A stretch of DNA of 64,000 nucleotides, taken from positions 186,001 to 250,000 of the forward strand of contig CAJQUW010016142.1 of the NCBI GenBank assembly GCA_907163375.1. The letters run 5' to 3'. Position 1 is the first letter of the stretch, and each line of letters starts with the position of its first letter. Below are positions 48,650 to 59,084 of this stretch, piece after piece. Source of the stretch: Prostheceraeus crozeri (lineage: Eukaryota > Platyhelminthes > Polycladida > Euryleptidae). A program made the position numbers and the translations under genes. A model generated the notes under the pieces. That model saw only the letters and a program-made list of their open reading frames with translations. It was not told the DNA's origin and searched no databases.

Positions 48650-50260
48650 ACATAACACTTTCCCCGGCTGAATAATGTTCACCAAGAAGGCACATATCGA
48701 TCAACTGGCTTCTTTTGGCGTGTAGATCGACGTGGACAGGTGCTTCCGTCTTCATTGGTGTTGTTCCGTTCATCATCCTGCTGTTCCCGTTCATCTTCGG
48801 ACTCACATTCAACTTTCAGCACATCCTCATCTGTGTCATCTTCTCGGTCATTTGAAGGGTTGGAAATTTCAGACGTTTCCGTCACATTTGTTTGACGAGG
48901 ATACGGAGCAAGATTTCGAAGAGATACAGTATCTTCGTGACCACTTTTGAAGCGTACATGAGCATAGTTGGGAGTAGCTTCCAACAGTTCAACAACTTCA
49001 ACAGGTGGCTTGTATTTTGTTGAATTTCCATGGCATTTCAGGAGAACTTCTCCCGGCTGGAGCAACCATGAAGGTAAAGCACATCCAGTTGCTGTTCGCC
49101 TTTCAAAGTTAAACATACGCTCGTGTGGAGTAGCATTTGTAGCAGTACAGAGCAGCGATCGAATAATTTGAAGTGCATCATGTAAGACTTGCGGTCAAGC
49201 ATTTAGTGAAACCACACGATCTTCAAGAGCCAAAGTCACCGTTTTCCATATAATACCGTTGTATCTCTCACACTGGGAATCTCCTCTTGGGTTGTAGGGC
49301 GTTGTGCGACTTGAAACAATACCGTGACGTAAGAAAAATTGTTTGACATCCTCAGACATGAAACTTGCCCCACGATCTGAATGAACAAAAGACGATAAGC
49401 CAAAAACTGAAAATAAATCCTTTAAGCACTTTATAACAGTCTGTGCAGAGATATCATGGCACGGGAAAGCAAAGGGGAATCTGGAGTACTCATCAATCAC
49501 TGTCAGTATGTACCGATATGAAGATGCAGCAATTGGTAATGGCCCTTTAAAATCAATTGATAATCTTTGAAAGGGGGCTGTAGAACGTATAAGAGTTCTT
49601 TCTGGATTGAGAAATTGTGGCTTTTGCTTCGCACAAGTCGAGCACTGTGAAATGACCTGTCGAACTTGATCGACTGAGTATGGGAGATTCCTTGAACGAA
49701 TAAAGTGTGACATGCGTTGAACACCTGGATGTATAAGCGCCTGATGCAGGGATTTAATGTCAGACAAACCATGACAAGTCGTAGCAGCACAATGGGCTCG
49801 TGAAAGTACATCAGTAGTAACGTTTTCTTTTCCTGATCTGTACTTGATATCATATGAAAAGGGAAGAAGTTCCATGCACCATCTCATTATTTTGTCATTT
49901 TTGATTTTTGCTTTCAGACTGGTATTAAACATAAAAGATACAGCTCGTTGATCAGTGATGATCGTAAAATGCCTACCGGCAAGGAAATGCTTCCACTTTC
50001 TCACTGATTCAACAATCGCATGCGCCTCTTTTTCCACTGTATGATGATTGCATTCCGTTGACGAAAGTGATCGAGAAAAGAATGCAATAGGACGATCATT
50101 CTGCAGAAGAGTACCAGCAATCGCTTGGTCAGATGCATCTTTTTCGACTACAAATGGCAAATCTGTGTCAGCAATATTAACGACAGATTGGGCGATGTCT
50201 TCTTTCAGAGAAGTAAAAGCTTTCAATGCTTCGGAGGACAGTGGAGGACTGGTGCAGTCA
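48650..50260 (-). mobile_element. Ty3-type LTR retrotransposon fossil (RNase H and integrase part)
   Basis: Minus-strand remains of a Ty3/mdg4-type pol region. In order they show an RNase H domain (PIAFFSRSLSSTECNH, KEAHAIVESVRKWKHFL), a zinc-binding integrase start (HPGVQRMSHF, CSTCAKQKPQ), the integrase core (FQRLSIDFKGPLP, VIDEYSRFPFAF, SDRGASFMS) and a C-terminal integrase tail (48679-49116). Gag, protease and most of the reverse transcriptase are absent and no paired LTRs were recognised. It is a broken, truncated fossil. The domains remain easy to read, so it is probably not ancient. An AAT microsatellite lies at its upstream edge. Confidence 0.85.
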
Positions 50261-50267
50261 ATTGTAA

Positions 50268-50310
50268 TTCATAATAATAATAACAAATAATAATAATAAT
50301 AATAACAGAT
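50268..50310. repeat. (AAT)n microsatellite
   Basis: AATAATAATAACAAATAATA and similar, about 40 bases. Confidence 0.9.
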
Positions 50311-52231
50311 ACCTTTCTCCAAAATGTAAAGTAGATGTACTTGACAGACGTATGCAAATTCATTATAAATAAGAAAGCATTTGCTCCAAATCTGCTTTGT
50401 AGAATCAATTGCCCAGTAGAGCGCAACTAGAATTTATGGGGCAGGGCACGCAAATATTATAACAGGCAAAAGATGGCTGCATGGCTGCATCAAACCACCA
50501 ACACAACATGCAAAAATGCGACATCAGGAGATGTGAAAATTTTATCTTTGACGGAGCTAAATATACGTGTAGATAGCAATGTATTCACACGGCCGATAGA
50601 CTAAAGTAATTGTTTATGAATGATCATTATTCCTAATTTACGATCACAATTATCATCGATGCATCAAACACAGTATGAATGTAAATTCTATATCAATAAT
50701 AGACAATGGAAAGCCTTCTTATTGCATCAAACTACCGAGAGTAATCATTAGAATCTTTTGAATGATCAGCCAGCCCCATAAATTGTTCTGTAGTGAAATT
50801 ATTGTACCCTTTCTATAGAGTTCTGCATGGGACTAAGATCTATAGAACTCCGTCATATTTAGACCGATTTCTTATCGATCTCCTTCCATCAAATATAAAT
50901 TTATCAATATTACTCTCCGCACAGAAGAAAGTCTTTTGTATGTAGAATATTCAATAATCGCCTGTAAAAGGTGTGTTTTTTCTATTGAATTATAGAGTGA
51001 CATTAGAAAATATCATTAGGGATAAACTTAGTACATGTTTTTAATGTTTATTGAAGCAAACACATTGAAAGCAGATTAGGGATAGTGAAAAAAACTCCAG
51101 GGAGAAATCAAGGAAATTATGTACATATGAGTGTTTGCCAATCGGTCATTAGGCAGTGGGCTGCGGACGTAGAATTTTGCCCTTAGCTGATATAAATGGA
51201 TGTAAAAGATTGAGCGCATTAATAGTGGGAAGATAGACACAATGGATCGAAGTCTCATGAGTATAAGATCGCCATAATCAAACCATCCACGTATTTGCCC
51301 AGTCAATCTGTAAACATGTGACGTGTCTGTCCCGTCTGGATATACTTTGCAAGTGATATTTTGCTTGCTCGAAACATCGCATTCTTCACTCAACGGTGGC
51401 TGCCATCACGTGCTACGAGTCATGTGTTGCTAGAGAATATTTGACAGACTTTTTGCCTTGTGTCACAATTTTCTCACCATTAAAAATTTCATCCAATTTT
51501 CTAATTAACTCCAAAGCTATGCGAGATGAAGATTTCAATATGTGCGAGCGTACTTCCAAAAATGTTCTTCAATTTGATAACTCTATGAAAGTTTTGCAAT
51601 TACGAATCAGTGGGGGAAATAAAAAAACAAAATTTACTTAGCACGTTCACTGCATAGATCATTTAGAAAGTTAAATATCTATGCACGCTTATATAATCTT
51701 TAGGGGATCGGTGCCGGCTTGAATCTTTAAATGACTTCTGAATATATTCTAGTCGCTAAAATTTAGCACATCAATATTTAAACCTCACAGTCTTGCATGA
51801 ATAAAATAAATTATTTTCTCTTGATAATGAGTATGCAAATAATTAGCTCTTATAGCAACTTCTTATTTTTCATCATAGCGAGGCTAGTGAAATGATCAAA
51901 TGAGGGAAAAGTTATTAATTTCAGACACAATAAGTATCGATCCAAGTGCTATATGTCTCAGGCCCGGATGCTTGCCCGCTTCCAGCTCTGATGGTGACTG
52001 TATAGGATCTCTAAGTCGTTCTGATGGATTCAGGATATTTCCGATCGACCTCAATTTCAACCCTGCGACCCGTCCTACTTCCAATCCAATCTGACAGATC
52101 TGTGTAAAAGGAGGCTACATAAATACGATAGACTTCACAGCTATTTCGCAACAATCATTCACATGTGAAATCTTTGAAGGCATCTAAAATGCCATGTTTA
52201 TCTTAAATCTTCATTATCTTGTTGCTTGCAG
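50311..52231. other. Intronic non-coding stretch before exon 2
   Basis: No gene is supported. A minus-strand frame at 51076-51393 (105 codons) starts plausibly but has no domain, splice or homology support. Confidence 0.45.
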
Positions 52232-52405
52232 GTGAACGGCCACGTTCTACAAGGCAGGAGTCATCTAAATGCTGCTCCCATCATTGGACAATGTCTTACA
52301 AACAGCGTCAAACTAGTCATTCATCGATCATCAAAAAATCTGAGCAAAATGGCAGTACGACCAACGGGTCAAATGCTAGAGAGAACGTCTCCGATTGTGT
52401 CTGAA
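52232..52405 (+). CDS. MPDZ/PATJ: MPDZ/PATJ-like scaffold, exon encoding second half of the PDZ domain
   Basis: A 174-bp exon (58 codons, phase 0 at both ends) between TTGCTTGCAG and GTAAGT. It starts VNGHVLQGRSHLNAAPIIG, the strand and alpha-B helix of the PDZ domain, followed by VKLVIHRS, the last strand. His in GRSH sits at the first helix position that selects Ser/Thr at position -2 of class I ligands. After the domain, KNLSKMAVRPTG parallels the segment after the same domain in vertebrate MPDZ/PATJ (AVNQMAV), which supports orthology of this particular domain. The exon ends in a linker (RTSPIVSE) that continues in 54670. Confidence 0.92.
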
Positions 52406-53219
52406 GTAAGTTGATGAAATTCTTTTAGCAGATCCACATTATTAGTTGGTATTGTAAAGAGCGAGCACGGAATTTAAAAAGTAACTTCGTTAATTCGAGT
52501 AAGCAAATTATCAACTAAAATTCTGTCGGCGGAATATTCACTCAATTGCGGTGTTATTCCGTTTCTCAAAAACTCAGTATTCTGCCGGATGAGTATTAGT
52601 TAATGAACACAGCTATAATCGTGCAGTTGCCCCAATGAATGAAGATCACCTTTCAGAGAAAGCCAGAAAAAATCAAGATGAGAAACTCCCCTTTTTGTTC
52701 AATTTATATGCCGATATGATGAAGTAAAAAGTTGAAGTAGTCAAAAAGACAGGCATTCGGCGTCAAGCGCCCTCGACGGCTGATATTCGGGTAGTTATTG
52801 TCGAATTACATGTATGTCAGGTATCCTTTGTCTTTACATCAGATGTAAATATCTTCTTCGAATGTCTTATTCATGACCTTAAAGCATCATCAGATTCAAA
52901 TGTACAGAAAGGTAAATAAGTTACACACTTAATGTCAAAGACCTTAAGTCCTTAAGAGCAGTGCGCGATTGAGAAATCAAAAATTGTCCAGATGCTAGAA
53001 TTCTCAGTGCTGTACATGTCGGATAAGTACTTCGGTCGATGTTAGAGAAAAATCATGAATGATGTAGATGTTATCTAAACATACAGTGCTAAAACGGACG
53101 AAAATTAGCAACTTTCTGAGGAAATAAGAAAAAACTAGTTCTCGTGTTCTCTGGAAATTATTTATCAAGTATCCGAGTATTCATAAATGCAACAGTAACT
53201 CGCAACAATGGTAAACTCA

Positions 53220-53715
53220 CCAGAGTCAGTATTTGGTGGGTCCACCGCCATCTTTCAGCAATTTTTCAATCCTTCTCGGCATACTGATTTGCAAGCTTTG
53301 TTAGTGTATCTCGGGGTATTTCGCGAGTCCAAACACGAATAATAGTGCAAGCAACTCACTTTTGCTGCGTGGGTCGGTGCAAATTGACTTTCGTCTTCAA
53401 AATCTGTCACAAATTTTCAACGGGCTTTAAATCTGGGCTGTTTGAAGGCTAAGGGAGAGAGATGATCCCTTTGGCTGCTTTCAAGGCGTTTGTGACCTTT
53501 AATCGATGAGCAGGTCCCGAGTCTTCTTGAAGTATCATAAACCCATTGAAGAAGCGACCTTGATAGATCAAAACACGAGTTATAAAGATCTTCACGCACT
53601 CTTTTGTGTTGACAAAATTTTCACAGAGATGGAGGTAACCAATTTCACATGCACTGAAGCCTGACCATATCATCAGACTGCTTGAATAATTCACAGTTCC
53701 GGACAACTGCATCAA
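53220..53715 (-). pseudogene. Tc1-type transposase remnant (DD34E)
   Basis: On the minus strand, IWSGFSACEIGYLHL is the Tc1 block usually read as VWGCFSA.GVG.L. ILQEDSGPAH is the second catalytic Asp block (usually QQDNAPCH). In another frame PSNSPDLKPVENL is the third catalytic block (usually PSQSPDLNPIENLW) with its Glu. The distance between the last two acids is about 34 residues. The remnant has a frameshift near 53455 and in-frame stops at 53410-53420 (the usual W of ENLW), 53357 and about 53270. The N-terminal DNA-binding part and first Asp are missing, and no terminal repeats were seen. It lies in the intron between exons 52232 and 54670. Confidence 0.85.
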
Positions 53716-54669
53716 AAAGATATTTCTTCATGAGAAAACGATTTGTCGTAATAGGAATTTGAGTCAACCAATTAATATTATTGATAATTGAAGTTTTATA
53801 CCATCATTTAATTGAAATTTGTATTGCTATTGATGCCAATTAACTAATTACCATCTGGTAATCAAAATTCAATTAATTTTTTATTAGTCCTGGCAAGATC
53901 ATAAGGACACGTTGATAGAAAGATGATTTGGACTGAATTTTATGCCTGTAAATATATTATGCGTTCAAGTAGATCCTGACTGTAAAGCTGAGGATTGAGC
54001 ATAGCGAAGGTTGACATCTCGATCCTAAAATTAATCACTGATGGAGGCTGTCTATTACCGAATGCACGTCTGTCTATCTTGCGCTTCCGATTGGCGGTTA
54101 AAAATGCTATAAATTGATAAAAATACTCAACCATTGCTAAAATCTCACCAATAGTTAAAAGTCTGTAATAATGGGTTGTATTTTAGTTTAACTCTCAAGG
54201 CTAATGGTTAAAATCTCGTTAACAGTTGCTTATGGTTGAAATGTAGTGGTCAACTGTTCATTTTTCACGGTTAGCTGCCGGTATTACCAGTCGGGAACAC
54301 TTCATAGCATGGAATTGTTGCATTTCAAGTTTCAACAACCATGATTATCAAAGATATGTAATAACCATCAACAGTGTCATCATCATCATCAGCAACCTAT
54401 AATCCTCAGAACCTCTTCACTGAAAGAAGGTGTCCCCCTTCACTTTAACTCATAAGCGCAAAATTCCTCACATTGTAAGAAATTTCATCATCTAATCTCT
54501 TCGAATTCGTTGCAATGAAGAAACTGATGAATGAAATCACTCTTATCTCTGTCCAGCTCATGAATTATTCAGTGTTTATTTTGCTTGCCGTTTATCCACC
54601 ACGACAACAGTTCGTCATTAGTCTCTCCTCCTTTCATGCGTTTGGTTAGACTTTTCCTCTTCCGTGCAG

Positions 54670-54867
54670 GAGGAGATGGAACGGTCCAGGATCCAGGCCA
54701 ATGGCAAACTTGATCCTGCAAGACGATACTCAACCCCAGTTGGAGGGCCACTGCAAGAAACGTCAAATCAAAACGACATTCCCAACGGCGACGTTCCAAC
54801 TGGCAGGCGGCCAAGCAAACAGTCCACCCCCGACTATGGAGAGATCTTGGAACTGCAAGTGGAGCGG
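54670..54867 (+). CDS. MPDZ/PATJ: MPDZ/PATJ-like scaffold, linker exon with start of the next PDZ domain
   Basis: A 198-bp exon (66 codons, phase 0 at both ends) between CCGTGCAG and GTGAGT. Most of it is a polar, probably unstructured linker rich in Pro, Ser, Thr, Arg and Asn (ARRYSTPVGG, NDIPNGDVPTGRRPSKQSTP). Arg/Ser/Thr clusters such as RRYSTP and RRPSKQSTP look like possible phosphorylation or 14-3-3-type sites, which is only a motif-level guess. The last codons, EILELQVER, form the first strand of the next PDZ domain. Splicing to 62472 gives ELQVER then GETGFGFAI, a regular PDZ start, which confirms the frame on both sides. Confidence 0.85.
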
Positions 54868-55506
54868 GTGAGTATTTCTTCATTACTACACTCTCTCTAC
54901 AGCGACCGTGAAATATATTGAAACGGTTACTTAGAGGAAATTCATGATCATTATGATAATTACGAGTGTTATAAAAGAGAGGAAGTGCTAAAGATAATTA
55001 TGATTATAGCATTTGAACTTTTATTGAACAATTGAGGGAATCGCATTTAATGAAAAACAACATTACTGAATCGCGATATTTAACAGCACGTGACTCAATG
55101 TGTCAAATCTACTGAATATGAAGGCTAAGTGAAGTCAGTAAATGGTCATGATAATCATCTGAAGAAGCCTTGCTGTAACTTACAGGCAGCGGACAGTGGG
55201 TCTCAACCTTCGGCAGTCGTACCACTGAGAGTTGAATAGCACCTTCCGGTGTTCTGAGCGTTTTTTCAATAAAAAAGTATTATTTATTATTACTTTACAC
55301 ACATGCTGCAATCTGGCATCACTTGGCCACTTCTGTCAAGTTTTATATCAGAACACATTGAAGTAAAACTACCTTTTTTCCAGAGATTGTTATTTGCAAT
55401 TTAACAGCGATTTTATTTGTGTTTTGCCAACCATTAATTGCGAAGATTTCTATTCCTTTTCCATTTTGTTTTGAGATTTGACAATTCCTTTGTACTTCAT
55501 TCTACA

Positions 55507-55658
55507 ATGATGAAAATCATCCCAGCAGCCATTTGTAACAGAATATAATGCTAACTAATTTAAATTATTAATTGAAGTAGTCCTAATTAGGACTGACGGC
55601 GTTCTCCAATCCGCAAGTGTACAAATGCAATGCTACTTCAACCATCATTGGATTAATC
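55507..55658 (+). repeat. Dispersed repeat A, copy 2
   Basis: Matches 21922-22070 from ATGATGAAAATCATCCCAGC to GGATTAATC. It lies about 160 bp from the left end of the P element but outside it. Confidence 0.8.
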
Positions 55659-55815
55659 AGTTTTTAAAAGAACTCAATGGAGCTTATTCGTGGCAACGAA
55701 TTAAAATTGATCAGCTTTGGCCCAATATCTGGTAAAAGTGGAAATCTTAAGATGTGTAGCACTACTCATTCTTGCTGTCAATATACTATACCATAGATTC
55801 CAAACACTGCCGCAT

Positions 55816-58800
55816 CAGGGAACCCTAGTTATCGGCGCTCCGCTTGACCAGGAAGTGACATTCGAAAAATCTCTATGTATCATTCCTACAAGTTGAGTCT
55901 TAGAAAATTCAGTATTACTGTTGATGCTTAACATTTTATTATTCACGGGATCACATTAATTATGTTCTTTTGACAACACTCGCATGACAATAATTATCAG
56001 AACATATTGGAATTTCACTATACCACTGCAATACCAATATACGCATAAACTTTACCAATGCGTGATCAAAGAAGAATTATGCAACATACCAAAAACTAAG
56101 ATGAGTTCACTTGACTGACTGCAAATTTGCGACGCCTGTACGCCAACGAAGCGGATGATTGACTGTCACTCATTTCTGAGGCATAGTTTTTCAAGAATGT
56201 GTTATATGCATGAAAGAGTACTCTGAATGCTAGCTGCTTCAAGTCACAATCACAACCAATCTTGTTGAATGATCGTATTTCGTTGGATGATTCTAGCGTC
56301 ATTTTGCTCAAAATTGCTGTGACAGAACTTCTGTAGAACAGTTCTGACTGTAGCTCAGAGTCATCTCTGATTCTTGCAATTGTCTGATAAGCAGATGAAA
56401 CTAGAGAGACAACAAATGGTGATGGACGTTTCAAGCCTCCTCTGCTTCTTATGTTTATTAAGCGAAGATGAATTTCAGATTCCATAGCTAGGAACTCAGA
56501 GTGAATCAAAAATTCTTTACATGGATGACATTTCAAGCGTTTTCCCAATGATTGAGCGATGTATCCTCCTATGTAGAGAATCATGCTTTTGTCCCATGAT
56601 TCAGAAGATTCGCTCAATGGTAATGATATGATAGATTGAGAGAGCAAGTGCATGGAATCTTCTTCATCACTGAAGTGCTGCAAATCATTCAGTTTAAATC
56701 CGTAGAATTTTAGGAGAGTTGATACCCGAATTTTCTTTTCGGCTTGAAGAACCTGTCGGACAGAAACAAGAAAATTTCCACCGTGAAATTGGCGATATCT
56801 ACCGAATCTACGCTCTATCCAATCATTGACAATCAAGCCGGGAAATACTGTTGTGAAATTGCATTCTTCGATCAAGTATACAATCAGTTCGGTTAGAGTT
56901 TTGCAGCACTGTCTTACAGCTAAGAAAGTTGGCTTTGATAAACCTGGTAGTTTGGAACTTTCCCAGTTGTTGAAAAAATCTGCAAATTGTAGCAAAAGCT
57001 GAATTCTCTTGTCATTTTTCTGGATGGGATTCGCATCAGGAAGCCGCTTATGCTTGCCCTTGGAAGGTGATTTTATATTCCATATAGTCCATATTCTGTT
57101 GATCAGTTTTAAAAATCGAATGAATCCGGCTGATAAATCGTACAACTGTGCCGCAGCAATGGTTGACTCATCAAACACTGACGCTACCAGAGAAACATTT
57201 GTTTTTTCAAGACCGTGTGGCTCTAATACCCGATGATTAAGCTTATATGCGATTCTGGCAGAGAGTCCTGATTCCATTTCAACCAGTGTACGAACATCGG
57301 AAATGTCAGCTGTATGAGTCACTTCTGGATTTTCAAAGTCAGGAAATTCAAACACAATTTTGGTTGTCCAATTATTGTAAATATTTTTGAAGTTATGGAC
57401 TGGGTCAAATATCATAAACAATGGAGCTCCTGAAACTGGATTGATGATCTTGAAATTATTCTTATCAGGACAAAGTGACAAAACGAAGCTGCGATTCACT
57501 GGGCTATTATCCACTACGCAGGCAGTAGTAATCAACTCAGCTGCTTCCAGAAGACGTAGATTTCTCTTTTAGTAACAATTTATGCAAATCACATGTAGTC
57601 AGATTTGTGGTAGGAGCCAAACAAATGACGTCTTGGAAATTATTTCTCAATGATTTAACAAGAAATCCACAAACAGCCCGTGCAAGACCAGGCGTCGATC
57701 CAGTATCTCCATCGCCATATAATCTTCCACCACCAAATTCTACCTTTCTTTTTACGTGAATCTCATCAATGCATAAAATGACGTGTCTTTCTTCAAGCGA
57801 CATTTCAGTAACTTTTGTTTGTAAATATTGAATCATGGTATCATCGTTTGGCGAATCAGAAAAGGATGCTGTCAGTCTCTGTAGATGACGCTTACTCGGT
57901 AGAGTCAAGCAGTTTGTTCCACGCAAAAACTCATATGCACTTGCACTGTGATTATTTAAAAGGAACATCATTGACAGCATTTCGGGGGAATAATTTGGCC
58001 TATTTTTTGTCAACAATTTCAATTGCTCAGTAATAAAAGACATCTTTGTATAGTTCATTTCACATTCTTCCTCTTCAAATTGATCGATCAGTCTCTCACA
58101 GATCAAGATAACGTTTTCAAGTAATGTTTTCGAATATATTTCAGCGGTAGATAGATTTTTCAATAGAGTGAGCAAATTATCAATTTGTGAAAAAAGAGAA
58201 ATCTTTCCTGAAGGGCATATCTCTCTACCAAATGAGTGAAGTTTCGCATCATCGATAGTTGTAAAAAAATGGAGATCATCAGTGATGGTAAGGGATTTAA
58301 CAATTTTCGGTACATCGTGTTCAGTACGAATTACACAAAAAGATAAGGAAGATTTATTCCACACTTTATTGAAATGTTGTAGATGGTTTGGCGCTTCATA
58401 AGTCCTCAAATCTGAATAGGAATGTACAATGTCTTGAGACAAAAATTCGGCGTTCCTCCTTTCCATTTCCTCCAATGTTCTTTTACGTCGATTTTCCATT
58501 AAAGAGGCTGACGATCTTTTTCGTGGTACATTGCGAGACATGTAGGCTGGAGCATTTTTAAAGATGGAAGGAAATGCGGCTTTACTCAATCTTCTGTTGC
58601 ACAACGTTCGAGGTTCAGTTTTTCTCCAGTTGTTGGTATCACATGATGATTCTACAAAATCCTGTTCGTTGAAATGTTCAGAGCAGACTCTAAAGTTGTT
58701 GGCATTACTTCACAAAACTTGGAGGTCCATTTTTCCCACTTTCGAGGTATACATCTTATCCACATTTCTAACAGCTCTTCATCTGATGTTGGAAACTTGT

Positions 58801-59076
58801 GCAAAGTCATCTTTGGCGATGTTCCTGATTGATTTTTAGCACTACATTCTGGTACGCAACATTTATTTGGCATGCCTGCAGTGCACTTTATCAGAAATGT
58901 CTGCTAAAATTTAATTTGTGACAGCTCTGAAAACGGACAACTTGTTCACTGCATTAATAGACATGAAATGATGAAAGTACATAGAAACTTGTAATTTTGT
59001 CAAGACTCAACTTGTAGGCGTGAAATTTCAATGTCACTTCCTGGTCAAGCGTAGCGCCGATAACTAGGGTTCCCTG
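55816..59076 (-). mobile_element. P element with 47-bp terminal inverted repeats and target duplication
   Basis: The left end (55816-55862) starts CAGGGAACCCTAGTTATCGG. The right end (59030-59076) is its inverse, with one mismatch in 47 positions. A direct repeat GCCGCAT flanks both ends (55809-55815 and 59077-59083). P elements usually make 8-bp duplications, and only 7 match here. The 3.26-kb element holds one transposase gene, with THAP and P-type catalytic regions, on the minus strand. Near-identical ends suggest a fairly recent insertion. Confidence 0.93.
56096..58873 (-). pseudogene. P-element transposase (THAP9-like), two frameshifts
   Basis: The product would cut and paste the surrounding P element. 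The gene starts at ATG 58873 with a THAP zinc finger: MPNKCCVPECSAKN, then LHKFPTSDEELLEMW, then VCSEHFNEQDFVE carrying the last Cys and His. A first frameshift between about 58690 and 58730 separates the start of the finger from VCSEHF. The middle frame (57537-58604 and upstream) has a basic region (RKRSSASLMENRRKR) and the catalytic start VILCIDEIHVKRKVEFGG, LARAVCGFLVKSL. A second frameshift lies near 57565. The last frame (56096-57535) has VVDNSPVNRSFV and FDPVHNFKNIYNNW, equivalent to the DPPH..K..RNN block of P transposases, and ends normally. Total about 926 codons, close to human THAP9 (903). No splice sites explain either shift, so this copy is probably inactive. Confidence 0.9.
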
Positions 59077-59084
59077 GCCGCATA

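Larger units (their letters stand above)
31427..52231 (+). other. 20.8-kb phase-0 intron of the MPDZ/PATJ-like gene
   Basis: The donor GTAAGT (31427) and acceptor TTGCTTGCAG (ending 52231) join LLE to VNGHVLQGRSH without a frame change and complete the PDZ domain. Most of this intron is mobile DNA: repeat copies, Crypton copy 2, a tandem array with a Penelope-like insertion, hAT and Harbinger-like elements, and retroelement fossils. Stretches not listed separately (32040-32790, 32830-33560, 35540-36855, 40291-41510, 43652-45429, 46116-47934, 50311-52231) show nothing I can support. Confidence 0.85.

Noticed and set aside
48732-49171. Plus-strand frames over the 48.7-49.2 kb region
   Set aside because: They are shadows of the minus-strand Ty3-type integrase fossil.
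51076-51393. Minus-strand 105-codon frame beginning MSEECDVSSKQ
   Set aside because: It looks plausible as a first exon but no domain, downstream exon or promoter feature supports it.
53750-53900. AT-rich stretch with several short inverted words (TTAATTGAAATT, CAATTAATTTTT)
   Set aside because: Low-complexity AT-rich DNA produces such pairings by chance.
56096-58604. The two long minus-strand frames as separate host genes
   Set aside because: They are consecutive parts of one P-element transposase lying between matching 47-bp terminal repeats.
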